A DNA stretch of 64,000 nt from Singulisphaera acidiphila DSM 18658. GTDB taxonomy: Bacteria > Planctomycetota > Planctomycetia > Isosphaerales > Isosphaeraceae. Both the position numbers and the translations under genes were made by a program. The stretch is from assembly GCF_000242455.2 (NCBI RefSeq), contig NC_019892.1, forward strand, positions 6,334,744 through 6,398,743, given 5' to 3'. Each line of letters starts with the position of its first letter. Position 1 is the first letter of the stretch. Shown here in pieces: positions 35,841 through 44,875 of the stretch. The notes under the pieces were generated by a model. It was not told the origin of the DNA and searched no databases. It was given only the letters and a program-made list of their open reading frames with translations.

Positions 35841-36755
35841 ATGGATCTTCCGCACTTGCACGGCATCGTTCCCCCTTTACCCACTCCGCTCAAGGACGAC
35901 GAGTCGATCGACCTCGACTCGCTCGTGCGCCTCATCGATTTCCAGATCGAGGCTGGCGTTCATGGGCTCTGGATCCTGGGCACGACGGCCCGCTTCGATA
36001 TGATCCCCGACTCCCGACAGCGGATTGTCGCCGAGTCGGCCATCGAAACCGCTGCCGGCCGGGTGCCCATGGTCTTGAACGTCTCCGACCAGGGGACCGA
36101 GCGGACCCTGGAACGAGCCCGGATGTTCGACGACCTGGCCTACGACTATTATGCGGCTCTCCCCCCTTGGTATCAGCCGATGAGCGGCACCGAGGTGGTC
36201 GACTACTTTCGCGTACTGGCCGATCGCCTTGCGCGACCGCTCGTGATCTACAATGCCCCCTGGGTTTGCAACCAGCTCAGCTTCGCGCAGCTTCGGACGC
36301 TGGCCGAACACCCAAGGATCGTGGGGTCGAAGGACGTCTGTCCCGGCCTGACGCGAACCCTGGACTGGCCGGCCGCCGAGCGAAGGGAGCAAGGTTTCAG
36401 CTACCTTCACGGCACTGACCAACTCGCGTTTTCGACCGAGCTTGGCTCCGACGGCTTCGTGACGAGCCTGTCGAACGCGCTCCCCGAGTTGGCCGTCGCG
36501 ATCTGGGACGCCGCGCGAGGCGATGATGCCGCGCGGGCCTTCCGGCTCCAGTCGCAGTTCTGCCGTCTCGCTCAGGCGACGGCGTTCGGTCCGATGCTCG
36601 CTTGCCTCGAAGTGATGTGCCGGCATCGCGGCCTGCTCAATCGGATGCTCCCCGCGCCGTTGCGGTCGACCGATGAGGTCACGGCCAGTCGTGTGATCGA
36701 AGTGATGGAGCGGGTCGGCGTCCTTCCCGAGAGCGCGGTCACCCCGGTGGTCTGA
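35841..36755 (+). CDS. DapA-family (N-acetylneuraminate lyase/DHDPS) aldolase-lyase
   Basis: A 304-residue TIM-barrel class I aldolase. The Schiff-base lysine is in VGSKDVCP near residue 163, and the family tyrosine is in LVIYNAPW near 136. The N-terminal GIVPPLPTPLKDDESID segment is typical. The canonical GTTGE pyruvate-binding motif reads GTTAR, so the Thr pair is kept but the Gly-Glu is not. The true substrate could therefore differ from DHDPS; no lysine-pathway gene is adjacent. ATG 35841 follows GGAG by 11 bases. A hairpin with a T-rich tail follows at 36778. Confidence 0.82.
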   Translation: MDLPHLHGIVPPLPTPLKDDESIDLDSLVRLIDFQIEAGVHGLWILGTTARFDMIPDSRQRIVAESAIETAAGRVPMVLNVSDQGTERTLERARMFDDLAYDYYAALPPWYQPMSGTEVVDYFRVLADRLARPLVIYNAPWVCNQLSFAQLRTLAEHPRIVGSKDVCPGLTRTLDWPAAERREQGFSYLHGTDQLAFSTELGSDGFVTSLSNALPELAVAIWDAARGDDAARAFRLQSQFCRLAQATAFGPMLACLEVMCRHRGLLNRMLPAPLRSTDEVTASRVIEVMERVGVLPESAVTPVV

Positions 36756-36777
36756 GTCGACTTTGAGTTTGTCGAAG

Positions 36778-36806
36778 AATCGGGGGCGACGGCTCGTCCC
36801 CGATTT
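36778..36806 (+). terminator. Probable factor-independent terminator
   Basis: AATCGGGG (36778-36785) pairs with CCCCGATT (36798-36805), with an inner ACG/CGT pairing, then TGTTAAAGTTTG. It begins 23 bases after the DapA-family stop codon. The U-tract is short. Confidence 0.55.
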
Positions 36807-36929
36807 GTTAAAGTTTGCCGCCATGCCTGCCGACGAAGGCGTCTTGGGCGTTGGAAAGGCGAGAGCGGATCCTGGCGTTCGCCCGGAGGGCGGACCTCTG
36901 AAACGACTTGCTAGAGAGGGCCATTGAGC

Positions 36930-37742
36930 ATGGATGCTCGCTGCGTTCGCGACGCGCTGAGGCGATGGGGGCTGGCTGGAGTTGCGTTGACCTTGATTCC
37001 GGGACTGACGGGGGCCTCGCATCGCACCGCGAACTTCGTGGTCGAGGCACCGACGCCGGATGTTGCCAAAAAGGTCGCTGAGCAAGCGGAAATCTGTCGC
37101 TCGACCATTGCAAAACAGTGGCTTGGTCGCGACCTCCCTGCCTGGACCACGCCTTGCCCGATCAAGGTCAAAATCACTGGCGGAGAGGCTGGGGGAGTGA
37201 CCTCTTTCGGCTTCAACCGAGGGAAAGTCTCTGACCAGGACATGGCGGTCGAAGGGCGACTCGATCGGATTCTCGCCTCGGCGTTGCCCCACGAGGTGAC
37301 GCACACGATCTTCGCCGCCTACTTCGGTGGGCCGATGCCGCGTTGGGCCGACGAAGGGGCCTCGCTCTTGAGTGAAGACCTTCGTGAGCGCCAGCGGCAC
37401 GATCAGATTGCGATTGACCTTCTCAATCGACGCGGCGATTTTCCCCTGTCCCGGCTCTTCCGGATGGAAGAATACCCCTCCGACCTCATGGGCTTCTACG
37501 GCCAGGGCTACTCGATCTCGCGGTTTCTGATCGAGATGGGAGGCCGCCCTCGGTTCCTCAAGTTCGTCAAGGACGGCCTCAATTCGGGATGGGACCTGGC
37601 GACTCGTACCCACTACGGGTTGTCGGACGTGCGCGAACTCGACCGCGCCTGGCACTCCTGGCACAAAGTGGCCAGCCGTGGAACCGCGAACAGCGACCTG
37701 GTGCTCGTCCGCGCCCAGTCCGACTCTGAGCCGCAAGAGTGA
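36930..37742 (+). CDS. Secreted metallopeptidase-like protein (gluzincin, peptidase MA-like)
   Basis: A 270-residue protein. A weak signal-like N-terminus (RRWGLAGVALTLIPGLTGAS) suggests export. The zinc-binding HExxH motif is in LPHEVTHTIFAAYFGG near residue 119, followed by WADEGASLLSE, giving the third ligand glutamate in a DEG context. This is the gluzincin peptidase MA-like arrangement. C-terminal helices complete the domain. ATG 36930 has GAGAGGG 9 bases upstream; the TTG at 36924 is less likely. Substrate unknown. Confidence 0.78.
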   Translation: MDARCVRDALRRWGLAGVALTLIPGLTGASHRTANFVVEAPTPDVAKKVAEQAEICRSTIAKQWLGRDLPAWTTPCPIKVKITGGEAGGVTSFGFNRGKVSDQDMAVEGRLDRILASALPHEVTHTIFAAYFGGPMPRWADEGASLLSEDLRERQRHDQIAIDLLNRRGDFPLSRLFRMEEYPSDLMGFYGQGYSISRFLIEMGGRPRFLKFVKDGLNSGWDLATRTHYGLSDVRELDRAWHSWHKVASRGTANSDLVLVRAQSDSEPQE

Positions 37743-37960
37743 GCGCTTTCCAAAGGTCGATGACCTCGAACGGACTCAAGGGCTGGAAAAACGCTCCCTC
37801 TCGGGGTTAGAGTCGTTGGAAATGGGGAGATTCCTCCCCCACTTTCTTTCGGTCTGGCTCGTTCGCGCGGAGCCAACCGCTCGACGGGCCGTCTTGGGCA
37901 TGTGACCCATGACGTGGAAGTTCTCGGTCGTGACGACGCGCGCCGGAAGCTTCGGCCACG

Positions 37961-39751
37961 ATGTTGACCCACGTCAAAGAATCAAGACCCGGCGAGACGG
38001 GCGAACCCAGCCAGGGCAGAGGGGCCGGCGCCTGGCGCGAGGTCGTCGCGGTGGCGTTGGGGGTGATCGGGTTCACGCTTCTCCTCTGGTTCGCGCGCGG
38101 CGAACTGGGGATGACCTGGGACGAGCCCTACTTCTTCGAACGCCAGCATGACATGCGGCGCTGGTTTGCCCAGGTGGCGGGCACGCCGGCCGAACGCGCC
38201 CAGGCGTTCAGCGTCCCAGGGTTGGAACGAGGTTGGCGCGTCTGCCGCGAAGTGCCCGACCAGCATCCACCGGTTCCTCCGCTGCTGAGTCTGGCGACCG
38301 GCCTGACATTCGAATGGCTGCTGGGACCGCTCCGTGCCTATCGGCTCTCGACGCTGATCGTGTTCGCGATCGCAGCCGGGGTGCTCTTTCGGTTCGTGCG
38401 GATGCGCTGGGGTTCGACACCGGCTGTTATCGCGCTTGGAGCCTTGGTCTTCAACCCGCGCCTCTTCGCCGACGCCCAGCAAATTACCGCTGACGTGGAC
38501 CTCGGCGCCTTCTGGTTTCTGGCCGCCGTTGCCTTTTTGCGGACCTGCGAGACCGGTCGCTTGCCCTGGTTGTCCGGTCTTTTTGCCGGCCTGGCGATCA
38601 TGTGCAAGGCCACGGGGGTTCTCGTGCTTCCGGCCATGCTCCTCTGGGCGATTCTCTCTCGGCCGAAGGGGTGGTGGCGGCCGATCGTCTGGGCCGTGCC
38701 CGTTTTGCCGGTGACCATGATCGCGGTCAATCCCGGGTGGTGGCTGGGACCTGTGCCCGGCATGGCCCGGTGGGTCCGGGCCTTCCTGGCTTATCCTCAG
38801 AAAGTTCCCGTCTATTACCTGGGGCAGGTCTATGACTCGGTCCGGACGTTTCTCCCTTGGCACAACACGCTGGTCCTCACTGCGGTCATGGTCCCCATTG
38901 GCCTGCTTGTCCTGGCTGGGTTTGGTCTGATTGTCGTAGGTTGGGAAACCGCCCGGAGGAAGAACAGGCCTTCGGAGATTCTAGACGCAAACGGGCACCC
39001 TCGCTTTTTGCCCGACTCGACGGTCGCCGCCTGGGCGGCGATCAACTTCCTGACGATGATGGGGATGCGGATCCTCCATTTCATGCCCGCTCACGACGGT
39101 CTCAGGCAACTCGTCCCCGCCTTCTTCTTCTTCCCGGTCCTGGCCGCCTATGGAGCCTCAATCCTGCTTCGACTTGCGAACAGGCCCAGGCGCTGCCTCA
39201 TCCAAGCCGGGTTGTTCGCGTGCGTCGTCGCCTCGGCCTGGTCGACATTGTCGATCCATCCCTATGAGCTCTCGTACTACAACGCATGCATTGGCGGGGC
39301 GAAGGGGGCGAAAGCTGCCGGGATGGAGTCCACCTACTTCTGGGATTCGGCGACCGTCGACGTCTTGGATTGGATGAATGCCCACTTGCCGCCGAAGGCC
39401 ACGGTCCTCATCTTTCCGCCGCCGAACATCCATACCTTCGACTGGGAGCAGCGTTGGGGACGCTTGCGAACCGATCTGACCTTTCTGAATCTCGATGCTC
39501 CCGACTTCAACGAGCGCCTGGCTTTGATGTACGGGCCTGCTCCTTGCTACCTGATCTTCCAGATGAGGCAAGGGCTCTATCAACCACGCCAGCCGGGTGA
39601 TCTCGACCTATTTGCTCGACTCGCGGATTCGCCTGCGCTCTTTCAACTCGCCCCCGCGCGGGTCGGAGTCCGCCTCCTGGCTATTTTCGACCAGGACCAG
39701 TTCCGGTCGGCTGTCGAGGCTGGTCAACCTCGCGAATCGCGCTCCCCATAA
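37961..39751 (+). CDS. GT39/PMT-like membrane glycosyltransferase
   Basis: A 596-residue membrane protein with about ten hydrophobic segments from residue 27 to 430. The first extracytoplasmic loop carries MTWDEPYFFERQ, the acidic (DE) position typical of PMT_2/GT39 enzymes that use polyprenyl-phosphate sugars. A soluble C-terminal domain follows. It could glycosylate surface polymers or proteins, but the acceptor is unknown. It is the third GT-C-like protein in the window (with the genes at 3 and 3654). Confidence 0.82.
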   Translation: MLTHVKESRPGETGEPSQGRGAGAWREVVAVALGVIGFTLLLWFARGELGMTWDEPYFFERQHDMRRWFAQVAGTPAERAQAFSVPGLERGWRVCREVPDQHPPVPPLLSLATGLTFEWLLGPLRAYRLSTLIVFAIAAGVLFRFVRMRWGSTPAVIALGALVFNPRLFADAQQITADVDLGAFWFLAAVAFLRTCETGRLPWLSGLFAGLAIMCKATGVLVLPAMLLWAILSRPKGWWRPIVWAVPVLPVTMIAVNPGWWLGPVPGMARWVRAFLAYPQKVPVYYLGQVYDSVRTFLPWHNTLVLTAVMVPIGLLVLAGFGLIVVGWETARRKNRPSEILDANGHPRFLPDSTVAAWAAINFLTMMGMRILHFMPAHDGLRQLVPAFFFFPVLAAYGASILLRLANRPRRCLIQAGLFACVVASAWSTLSIHPYELSYYNACIGGAKGAKAAGMESTYFWDSATVDVLDWMNAHLPPKATVLIFPPPNIHTFDWEQRWGRLRTDLTFLNLDAPDFNERLALMYGPAPCYLIFQMRQGLYQPRQPGDLDLFARLADSPALFQLAPARVGVRLLAIFDQDQFRSAVEAGQPRESRSP

Positions 39752-39943
39752 GGTATTCGCCGTTTTCGATCGAGTCCCCTGGAAGGCGGCCGACCGCCCG
39801 TGACCTACGATCATTTGGGTTGCATTCCCAGGGAGCGAGGACGTCGCGCCCGCATTCGGGATTCCTCGGGAACGTTGTGTCCAACGCCTCTGAAAACCGC
39901 TCCCAATTACGCCCCATCCTGGCCGTCGAGAGGTTCGTCTCCC

Positions 39944-40801
39944 ATGAGATTCCGCTTCCCCGTCCTCGGTTCTCTCTGCCTTCTCTCCGTGTCAGGGTGC
40001 GTGCCTGCCACTCCCGCCGCCACATCGACCCCTCCTGCCAGCACATCGACCTCCGCGCTCGACCCCGATCAGATCACCCAGGTCTCCGTCATCAACGCCC
40101 TCATGCTCGGTCAGTACGATGGCCAGATGGGGATCCCCGAGATGCTTCGCTACGGCAATTTCGGGGTTGGTACGCTCGACCATCTCGACGGTGAGTTGAT
40201 CGTCCTGGATGGAAAAGCCTATCAGGTCCGTGGCGACGGTCAGGTCCTTGAGGTCGGCCCTGACCGCTCGACGCCCTTTGTGGTGGTGACCTCGTTCGAC
40301 CAGGACGGCGCGTTCCCGTGCCCCCCCGTCGGCAGTCTCACCGACCTGGAAGCCCACCTGAACGAGTCGCTTGCCCAGAAGAACAACTTTGTCGCGATCC
40401 GGGTCGAGGCCCGTTTCCGTTCACTCACCTTGCGGAGTGTTCACCGTCAGGAACCCCCCTACAAGCCGTTGGCCGAGGTGGCGAAGAGCCAGTCGGTTTG
40501 GACCCACGAGAACCTGAGTGGAACGCTCGTCGGCATCCGCAGTCCGGCCTGGGTCGATGGGCTCAACGTCCCTGGCTACCACTGGCATTTTCTCAGCGAA
40601 GACCACAAGATCGGTGGACACCTCCTCGATTGTCGGGTCCGTGATGGGCGCGTCCGCTATGACATCTGCGGTGACTGGCTGCTCAAACTGAGTGAATCCA
40701 AGGAGTTCAACACCACCGATCTTGGCCGCGACCTGAGCCGTGACCTCAAGCGGGTCGAAAGTTCGCGAGGTCAAGAGGACGAGGTTGACGCGAAGAAGTA
40801 A
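39944..40801 (+). CDS. Acetolactate decarboxylase, predicted lipoprotein
   Basis: A 285-residue protein of the alpha-acetolactate decarboxylase family, which converts acetolactate to acetoin. The zinc ligands match the family pattern: His213, His215 and His226 in GYHWHFLSEDHKIGGH. Other blocks are GVGTLDHLDGELIVLDG near 74 and PPYKPLAEVAKSQ near 171. An N-terminal lipobox LSVSGC (Cys19) predicts export and lipidation, unlike the usual cytoplasmic enzyme. No acetolactate synthase (budB/alsS) is in the window. ATG 39944 is preferred because it places the lipobox correctly; a frame extension runs to 39800. Confidence 0.88.
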   Translation: MRFRFPVLGSLCLLSVSGCVPATPAATSTPPASTSTSALDPDQITQVSVINALMLGQYDGQMGIPEMLRYGNFGVGTLDHLDGELIVLDGKAYQVRGDGQVLEVGPDRSTPFVVVTSFDQDGAFPCPPVGSLTDLEAHLNESLAQKNNFVAIRVEARFRSLTLRSVHRQEPPYKPLAEVAKSQSVWTHENLSGTLVGIRSPAWVDGLNVPGYHWHFLSEDHKIGGHLLDCRVRDGRVRYDICGDWLLKLSESKEFNTTDLGRDLSRDLKRVESSRGQEDEVDAKK

Positions 40802-40901
40802 GTTTCTGGATCGTTCGCGAAAAGGGGAGGGGGCTGGCGCTGACCTGACGTTGGGGGTGAACGCTGAAGCGACGAGATCCGCCATTCTGTCGAGGTGAGA
40901 T

Positions 40902-42665
40902 ATGTCCACCCGATTCTTCTGCTGGAAGGGGCTGCAAGTCGGCGTCGAGCGGAGCCGGCAAGTCTTGCGGCTAGAGATGGAACCGCGGGCCTCCTGGCAT
41001 GAAATCCGGATGGGGGGGGCAGGGGGCCGACGTCGCGAGGGAGAGGCTGAACTCATCGAGCTCGACGTCGAGGAGCGATTCGAGGCTCCGCTCTACCCAA
41101 GCATCGCCAACCTCCCCGACCCATTTCCGTTCGTCTCCGCCGCTGTGCTCGCCCAGAAGGCGAAGGCGGTTGATGACGGCATCGTGGCGACCTTGGAGTT
41201 CCTGCTCGCGGAAGGCACGATGTCGTTCCGTGGTCGTTCCGCGCTTCTCGCTGGCCTGCAAAGCCAACTTCAAGGCGGCTGGGATCGGTCGCCTGACGAC
41301 CCCCGACTCGCTGAGGCCATCGGCCTGCTCTCGGCGGTTCGCTCATTGGTCGGGGACAATGATCCGGCCGATCCGATCACTTGGCCCACTCCCTTGCGGC
41401 TGTGGAGGAACCAATATCTCCGGGACTTCCGCAAGATGCAGGAAGTGGATGTGCCGCTTGGCGTTTACGCGTGGAGCCAGCGGTTGGCCGGTCTCTACCG
41501 ACAAAGTAAGTCGCTCCAAGAACCGCTCTCGGAGGCTGCTGCTTTGCCTCTGAGGCAAGCTCTGGAAGCGGACCTGCCATTGCGTGGCGCCTATGAGACT
41601 CACCTCGCCCTCTTGGCACTGACCAACCCGCTGGTGAGGCCGCATCTGCTTTCCCGCTCCCCTTCCTCGGCCCCCGCCTTTTTTCCGGCCTCGAAGTCTC
41701 GTGAAGGGCAGTTGGTAAAACTCCTCGTGGGGGATCAACCGGTTCCGCCCGGCTTTGATCTGATCGGCGAACTCATCGCCCGAGTGACGGATGGTCGTCT
41801 CAGCCTCGCGACCTCCGAGGAGAGTGGTTGGTATGACTCGATTCTTCACGCCCTTGAGCCTCTGCTGGTTCCGGATCAGGTTCCCGAGGCGGGCAGGCTC
41901 CAGCTTGCCGAGGATTATCGAGACGACCTTCAGCAATTGTTCCGATCGCTCTTGGGGACGGCCCGAGAAAGCCACGTTAAGCAGCTCGAGATGGCCGCCG
42001 CCGGGGGATTTGCCCTGGTGATTTCACCCCACCTGACTTTGGAACCCCTGGCTGAGCACTATCGCCGTCGCGCGGAATCCTACCGTTTCGTACGCGAGCG
42101 GCTGGTGACCTTGCTCGGGGAGGATGTGCTGCTTTCCTGGAACCGGGCGACTCCGTCGGGGGAGACCGGTGTGCCGTTGCTCGACGAAATCCATCTGATG
42201 GAGCAGTTATTCGCAGGGGCCTCGGCCATCGTTCAGGACGAGCTCGGCATCGTCCCCGCAATCGAGAGTGAGGGAGGCGACCGACGATGGCTCACGGCCG
42301 CCAAGGCGCGGACTCGCTCCTGGATCGCCTCCCACCGCGATGATCCCGATCTTGGCGAAGATGTCAGGATGATGGTGCCCCTCTTCAAAGATGTCGAGCG
42401 GGATGAGTTTCACGTTCTCGCCGTGGTTGGCTACGAGCAACGCAACCTCAAAGTCAGCTTCGTCGACTTCCCGGAAGTGACCGTGCGCGACAGTCAGGGA
42501 CGCGCGGTTGAATCCGACATCCAATGGTCTGATGCCACGTACCCTTTGGCGCGACCCGTGACGATGACCTGCCGCACCCGACGATTGCTCGATCGCGACC
42601 AGTTCCGCGAACTCTGCGACCGGGAAAAAACAATGGCAGCGATTCGGTCGGCGCTGGAGGGATAG
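40902..42665 (+). CDS. Unknown 587-residue protein
   Basis: A soluble, largely helical protein beginning MSTRFFCWKGLQVGVERSRQ. It has no membrane segment, signal peptide or catalytic motif I can name. The central part (residues 150-420) is rich in Leu/Ala/Arg helices. The segment RDEFHVLAVVGYEQRNLKVS near 505-525 begins a beta-rich end. GAGGTGAG directly precedes the ATG. The frame is well supported by length and composition. Its 3' end faces the IS1380 element and a low-GC stretch. Confidence 0.6.
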   Translation: MSTRFFCWKGLQVGVERSRQVLRLEMEPRASWHEIRMGGAGGRRREGEAELIELDVEERFEAPLYPSIANLPDPFPFVSAAVLAQKAKAVDDGIVATLEFLLAEGTMSFRGRSALLAGLQSQLQGGWDRSPDDPRLAEAIGLLSAVRSLVGDNDPADPITWPTPLRLWRNQYLRDFRKMQEVDVPLGVYAWSQRLAGLYRQSKSLQEPLSEAAALPLRQALEADLPLRGAYETHLALLALTNPLVRPHLLSRSPSSAPAFFPASKSREGQLVKLLVGDQPVPPGFDLIGELIARVTDGRLSLATSEESGWYDSILHALEPLLVPDQVPEAGRLQLAEDYRDDLQQLFRSLLGTARESHVKQLEMAAAGGFALVISPHLTLEPLAEHYRRRAESYRFVRERLVTLLGEDVLLSWNRATPSGETGVPLLDEIHLMEQLFAGASAIVQDELGIVPAIESEGGDRRWLTAAKARTRSWIASHRDDPDLGEDVRMMVPLFKDVERDEFHVLAVVGYEQRNLKVSFVDFPEVTVRDSQGRAVESDIQWSDATYPLARPVTMTCRTRRLLDRDQFRELCDREKTMAAIRSALEG

Positions 42666-43109
42666 CCACATTTTCTTCCTCAATGTGGCTGAGTCTAAAG
42701 AGTTTAGTAGTTTACTGATTGCGATATGTTGTTTTTTTAAATTGATTTTTTTGTTATTTGTTATAGTGGATTTTGCTGGGTGGACGAATCGAGTCTCACG
42801 GCATCGAGACCGCAGTGTTTGGGAACCTCCAAGAGGTCACCCGCCTGGCGGACTCCGGTCTTGGTCTGTCGAAGGTCATACGAGTCTGCGTGCGGATTCG
42901 AATTTATCTCCGTCGGCGAATGGGAATCCCCAAGCGAGGGAAGTCCGGGGGCCACGCGGAACCCGTGTGGGAACGCTTTGGCAGTGTCGCACGGGTTGCG
43001 AGTACGTAACCGCGTAGCACCCGGAAAGGCGGCCCTCAGCTCAGCAATGGAGAGCGTTCTTGGTTTTTGCTGCGAGAGAGAAGCTCTGAAGACTCGGGCA
43101 AACTTTTAG
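42666..43109. other. Low-GC intergenic stretch left of the IS element
   Basis: About 440 bp, notably A/T-rich at 42710-42775 with several T runs, in contrast to the surrounding GC-rich DNA. No gene is supported. Before the insertion it would have joined directly to the 3' end of the gene at 44872. Confidence 0.45.
43106..43109 (+). repeat. Target-site duplication (left copy)
   Basis: TTAG immediately left of the left IS end. The same four bases follow the right end at 44872-44875. Confidence 0.85.
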
Positions 43110-43133
43110 CCTGGATTTCTCACCAGGGATTGA

Positions 43134-43204
43134 ATCGGGCTGCCTTGCGTGTCATAGGTGGAATTGCGACAACCACTTTTGACACCGAACCAAGGCAGCC
43201 CGAT
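43134..43204 (+). promoter_or_regulatory. Fold-back hairpin covering the transposase start codon
   Basis: ATCGGGCTGCCTTG (43134-43147) is exactly complementary to CAAGGCAGCCCGAT (43191-43204). The right arm includes the first two bases of the ATG and the AAGG that would act as ribosome-binding site. A transcript entering from outside would fold and hide the start; a transcript begun within the loop region would not. Confidence 0.6.
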
Positions 43205-44627
43205 GGCTACAGAGTGTAACTCGACTTACCTCGACTTTTCCATCCTCGGTCACCGCCAAGTGCTCGCCGATTTTGACGGGGGCGCCATCTCTTCCGACGG
43301 CGGTGCACTTCTGCTCCGTCAGATCGAAGCCCGCACCGGGATCATCCGCCAGTTCGCCGCCTGCTTTACCGACCATCGCGATCCTGACCTCGTCGAGCAC
43401 CCCCTGGAACACCTCCTGGCCCAACGCGTCTATGGTCTGGCCTTGGGCTACGAAGACCTCAACGACCACGACGATCTCCGCTGCGATCCGTTACTGGCCA
43501 CCGTCGTCGGCAAGACCGATCCCACCGGCCAGGACCGGCCACGGCTCCGCGATCGCGGCAAGCCGCTGGCTGGCAAGAGTACCCTCAACCGCTTGGAACT
43601 GACCCCTGTCGGGGCCGACGGACAGAGCCGTTACAAGAAGATCACCTGTCAGACCCATGAGGTCGAACGGCTCTTCGTTACCCTCTTTCTTCAGGCCCAC
43701 AGCCGACCCCCCGAGCGGATCGTTTTGGACCTCGACGCCACCGACGACACGGTCCATGGCCGCCAACTTGGCCGCTTTTTCCACGGCTACTACAAGGGAT
43801 ACTGCTATCTCCCGCTCTACATCTTCTGCGGCGACCACCTGCTCTGTGCCCGGCTGCGTCCCTCCGACATTGATGCCAGCGCCGGCTCGGTGAAGTCCCT
43901 CAAGCGGATCGTCTCGCAGATCCGCCAGGCGTGGCCTCAGGTGAAGATCCTGATCCGCGCCGACAGCGGGTTCTGCCGCGAGGAGATCCTTCGCTGGTGT
44001 GAGGACAACGGCGTGGATTACCTGATCGGCCTGGCCAAGAACACCCGGCTGACGGCGGCGATCGCGACGGAATTGGCCCAAGCACGCCAGCAATTCGAGG
44101 CGACGAAACAGCCGTCCCGGGTCTTCGCCGAGTTGCGTTATCAAACGCAGAAGACCTGGAGCCGAGAACGTCGGGTGGTGGCCAAGGCCGAGCATCTGGG
44201 CAAGGGGGCCAACCCGCGGTTCGTGGTCACGTCGCTCACGGTCGAGGAACGAGCGGCGCCGCCGCTGTACGAGCAAGACTACTGCGGTCGCGGTGAGATG
44301 GAGAACCGGATCAAGGAGCAGCAACTCCATCTGTTCGCCGATCGGACCAGTGCCCACACGATGCGTGCCAACCAGATCCGGCTGTTCTTCTCCTCGATCG
44401 CCTACGTGTTGCTGGAGGCGTTGCGGCGGCTGGGGCTGGCGGGAACGGCGATGGCCGAGGCGCAGTGCCAAACGATCCGTCTGAAGCTCTTGAAGATCGG
44501 GGCGTTGGTGCGGGTGACGGTTCGCAAGGTGTGGGTGAAGTTCTCGAGCGGTTGTCCGTATGCGGAAGTGTTTCGGCGTGTGCACACCAACTTGGCGCGG
44601 TCGGGGCCCTTGATCCCGAGGTGCTGA
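43203..44627 (+). CDS. IS1380-family transposase
   Basis: A 474-residue DDE transposase. Visible acidic catalytic-type blocks are IVLDLDATDDTVHG near residue 178 and ILIRADSGFCREE near 250; the C-terminal block CGRGEMENRIKEQQL near 365 provides the glutamate. Start at ATG 43203 (MATECNSTY), which is folded into the upstream inverted repeat. The frame shows no stops or frameshifts, so the enzyme appears functional. The leftward extension to 43158 contains the repeat and is unlikely to be translated. Confidence 0.95.
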   Translation: MATECNSTYLDFSILGHRQVLADFDGGAISSDGGALLLRQIEARTGIIRQFAACFTDHRDPDLVEHPLEHLLAQRVYGLALGYEDLNDHDDLRCDPLLATVVGKTDPTGQDRPRLRDRGKPLAGKSTLNRLELTPVGADGQSRYKKITCQTHEVERLFVTLFLQAHSRPPERIVLDLDATDDTVHGRQLGRFFHGYYKGYCYLPLYIFCGDHLLCARLRPSDIDASAGSVKSLKRIVSQIRQAWPQVKILIRADSGFCREEILRWCEDNGVDYLIGLAKNTRLTAAIATELAQARQQFEATKQPSRVFAELRYQTQKTWSRERRVVAKAEHLGKGANPRFVVTSLTVEERAAPPLYEQDYCGRGEMENRIKEQQLHLFADRTSAHTMRANQIRLFFSSIAYVLLEALRRLGLAGTAMAEAQCQTIRLKLLKIGALVRVTVRKVWVKFSSGCPYAEVFRRVHTNLARSGPLIPRC

Positions 44628-44871
44628 AACGAGGAGACCCAGTCAAATGAGGCGGGAAAGCCCCTCCCTGAGGAGGGGTGAGGATCGGGGTGCGCCCCCG
44701 CCTGGGCGCGGGGGCCTGAGGAACCAGGTTCGCGTTGGCGTGAAGAGGTCCGATCAGGTCCACGCCGACGTGATGAGCAAGCGGGAGACCACGCAGGCCG
44801 CGGGTGGCGGGGGCGAGCCGTCGAAATCGTCGAGCGATCGGACCCCGAAAGAATAGGGTGAGAAATCCAGG

Positions 44872-44875
44872 TTAG
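44872..44875 (+). repeat. Target-site duplication (right copy)
   Basis: TTAG directly after the right terminal repeat. On the minus strand its TAA is the stop codon of the adjacent gene. Confidence 0.85.

Larger units (their letters stand above)
43110..44871 (+). mobile_element. Complete IS1380-family insertion sequence (1762 bp)
   Basis: Perfect 15-bp terminal inverted repeats: CCTGGATTTCTCACC at 43110-43124 and its complement at 44857-44871. A TTAG target duplication flanks it on both sides. One transposase gene fills most of it; about 230 bp of non-coding sequence with GC-rich hairpins lies between its stop and the right end. The perfect ends and intact gene suggest recent or still-active mobility. 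The right-hand duplication includes the stop codon of the gene at 44872. Confidence 0.93.

Noticed and set aside
35877..37736. A 619-residue minus-strand open frame spanning the DapA-family and metallopeptidase genes.
   Set aside because: Antisense shadow crossing two genes and the terminator between them.
44650..44715. GC-rich hairpins after the transposase gene as terminators.
   Set aside because: Strong inverted repeats are present but no U-tract follows; they were left as part of the IS element.
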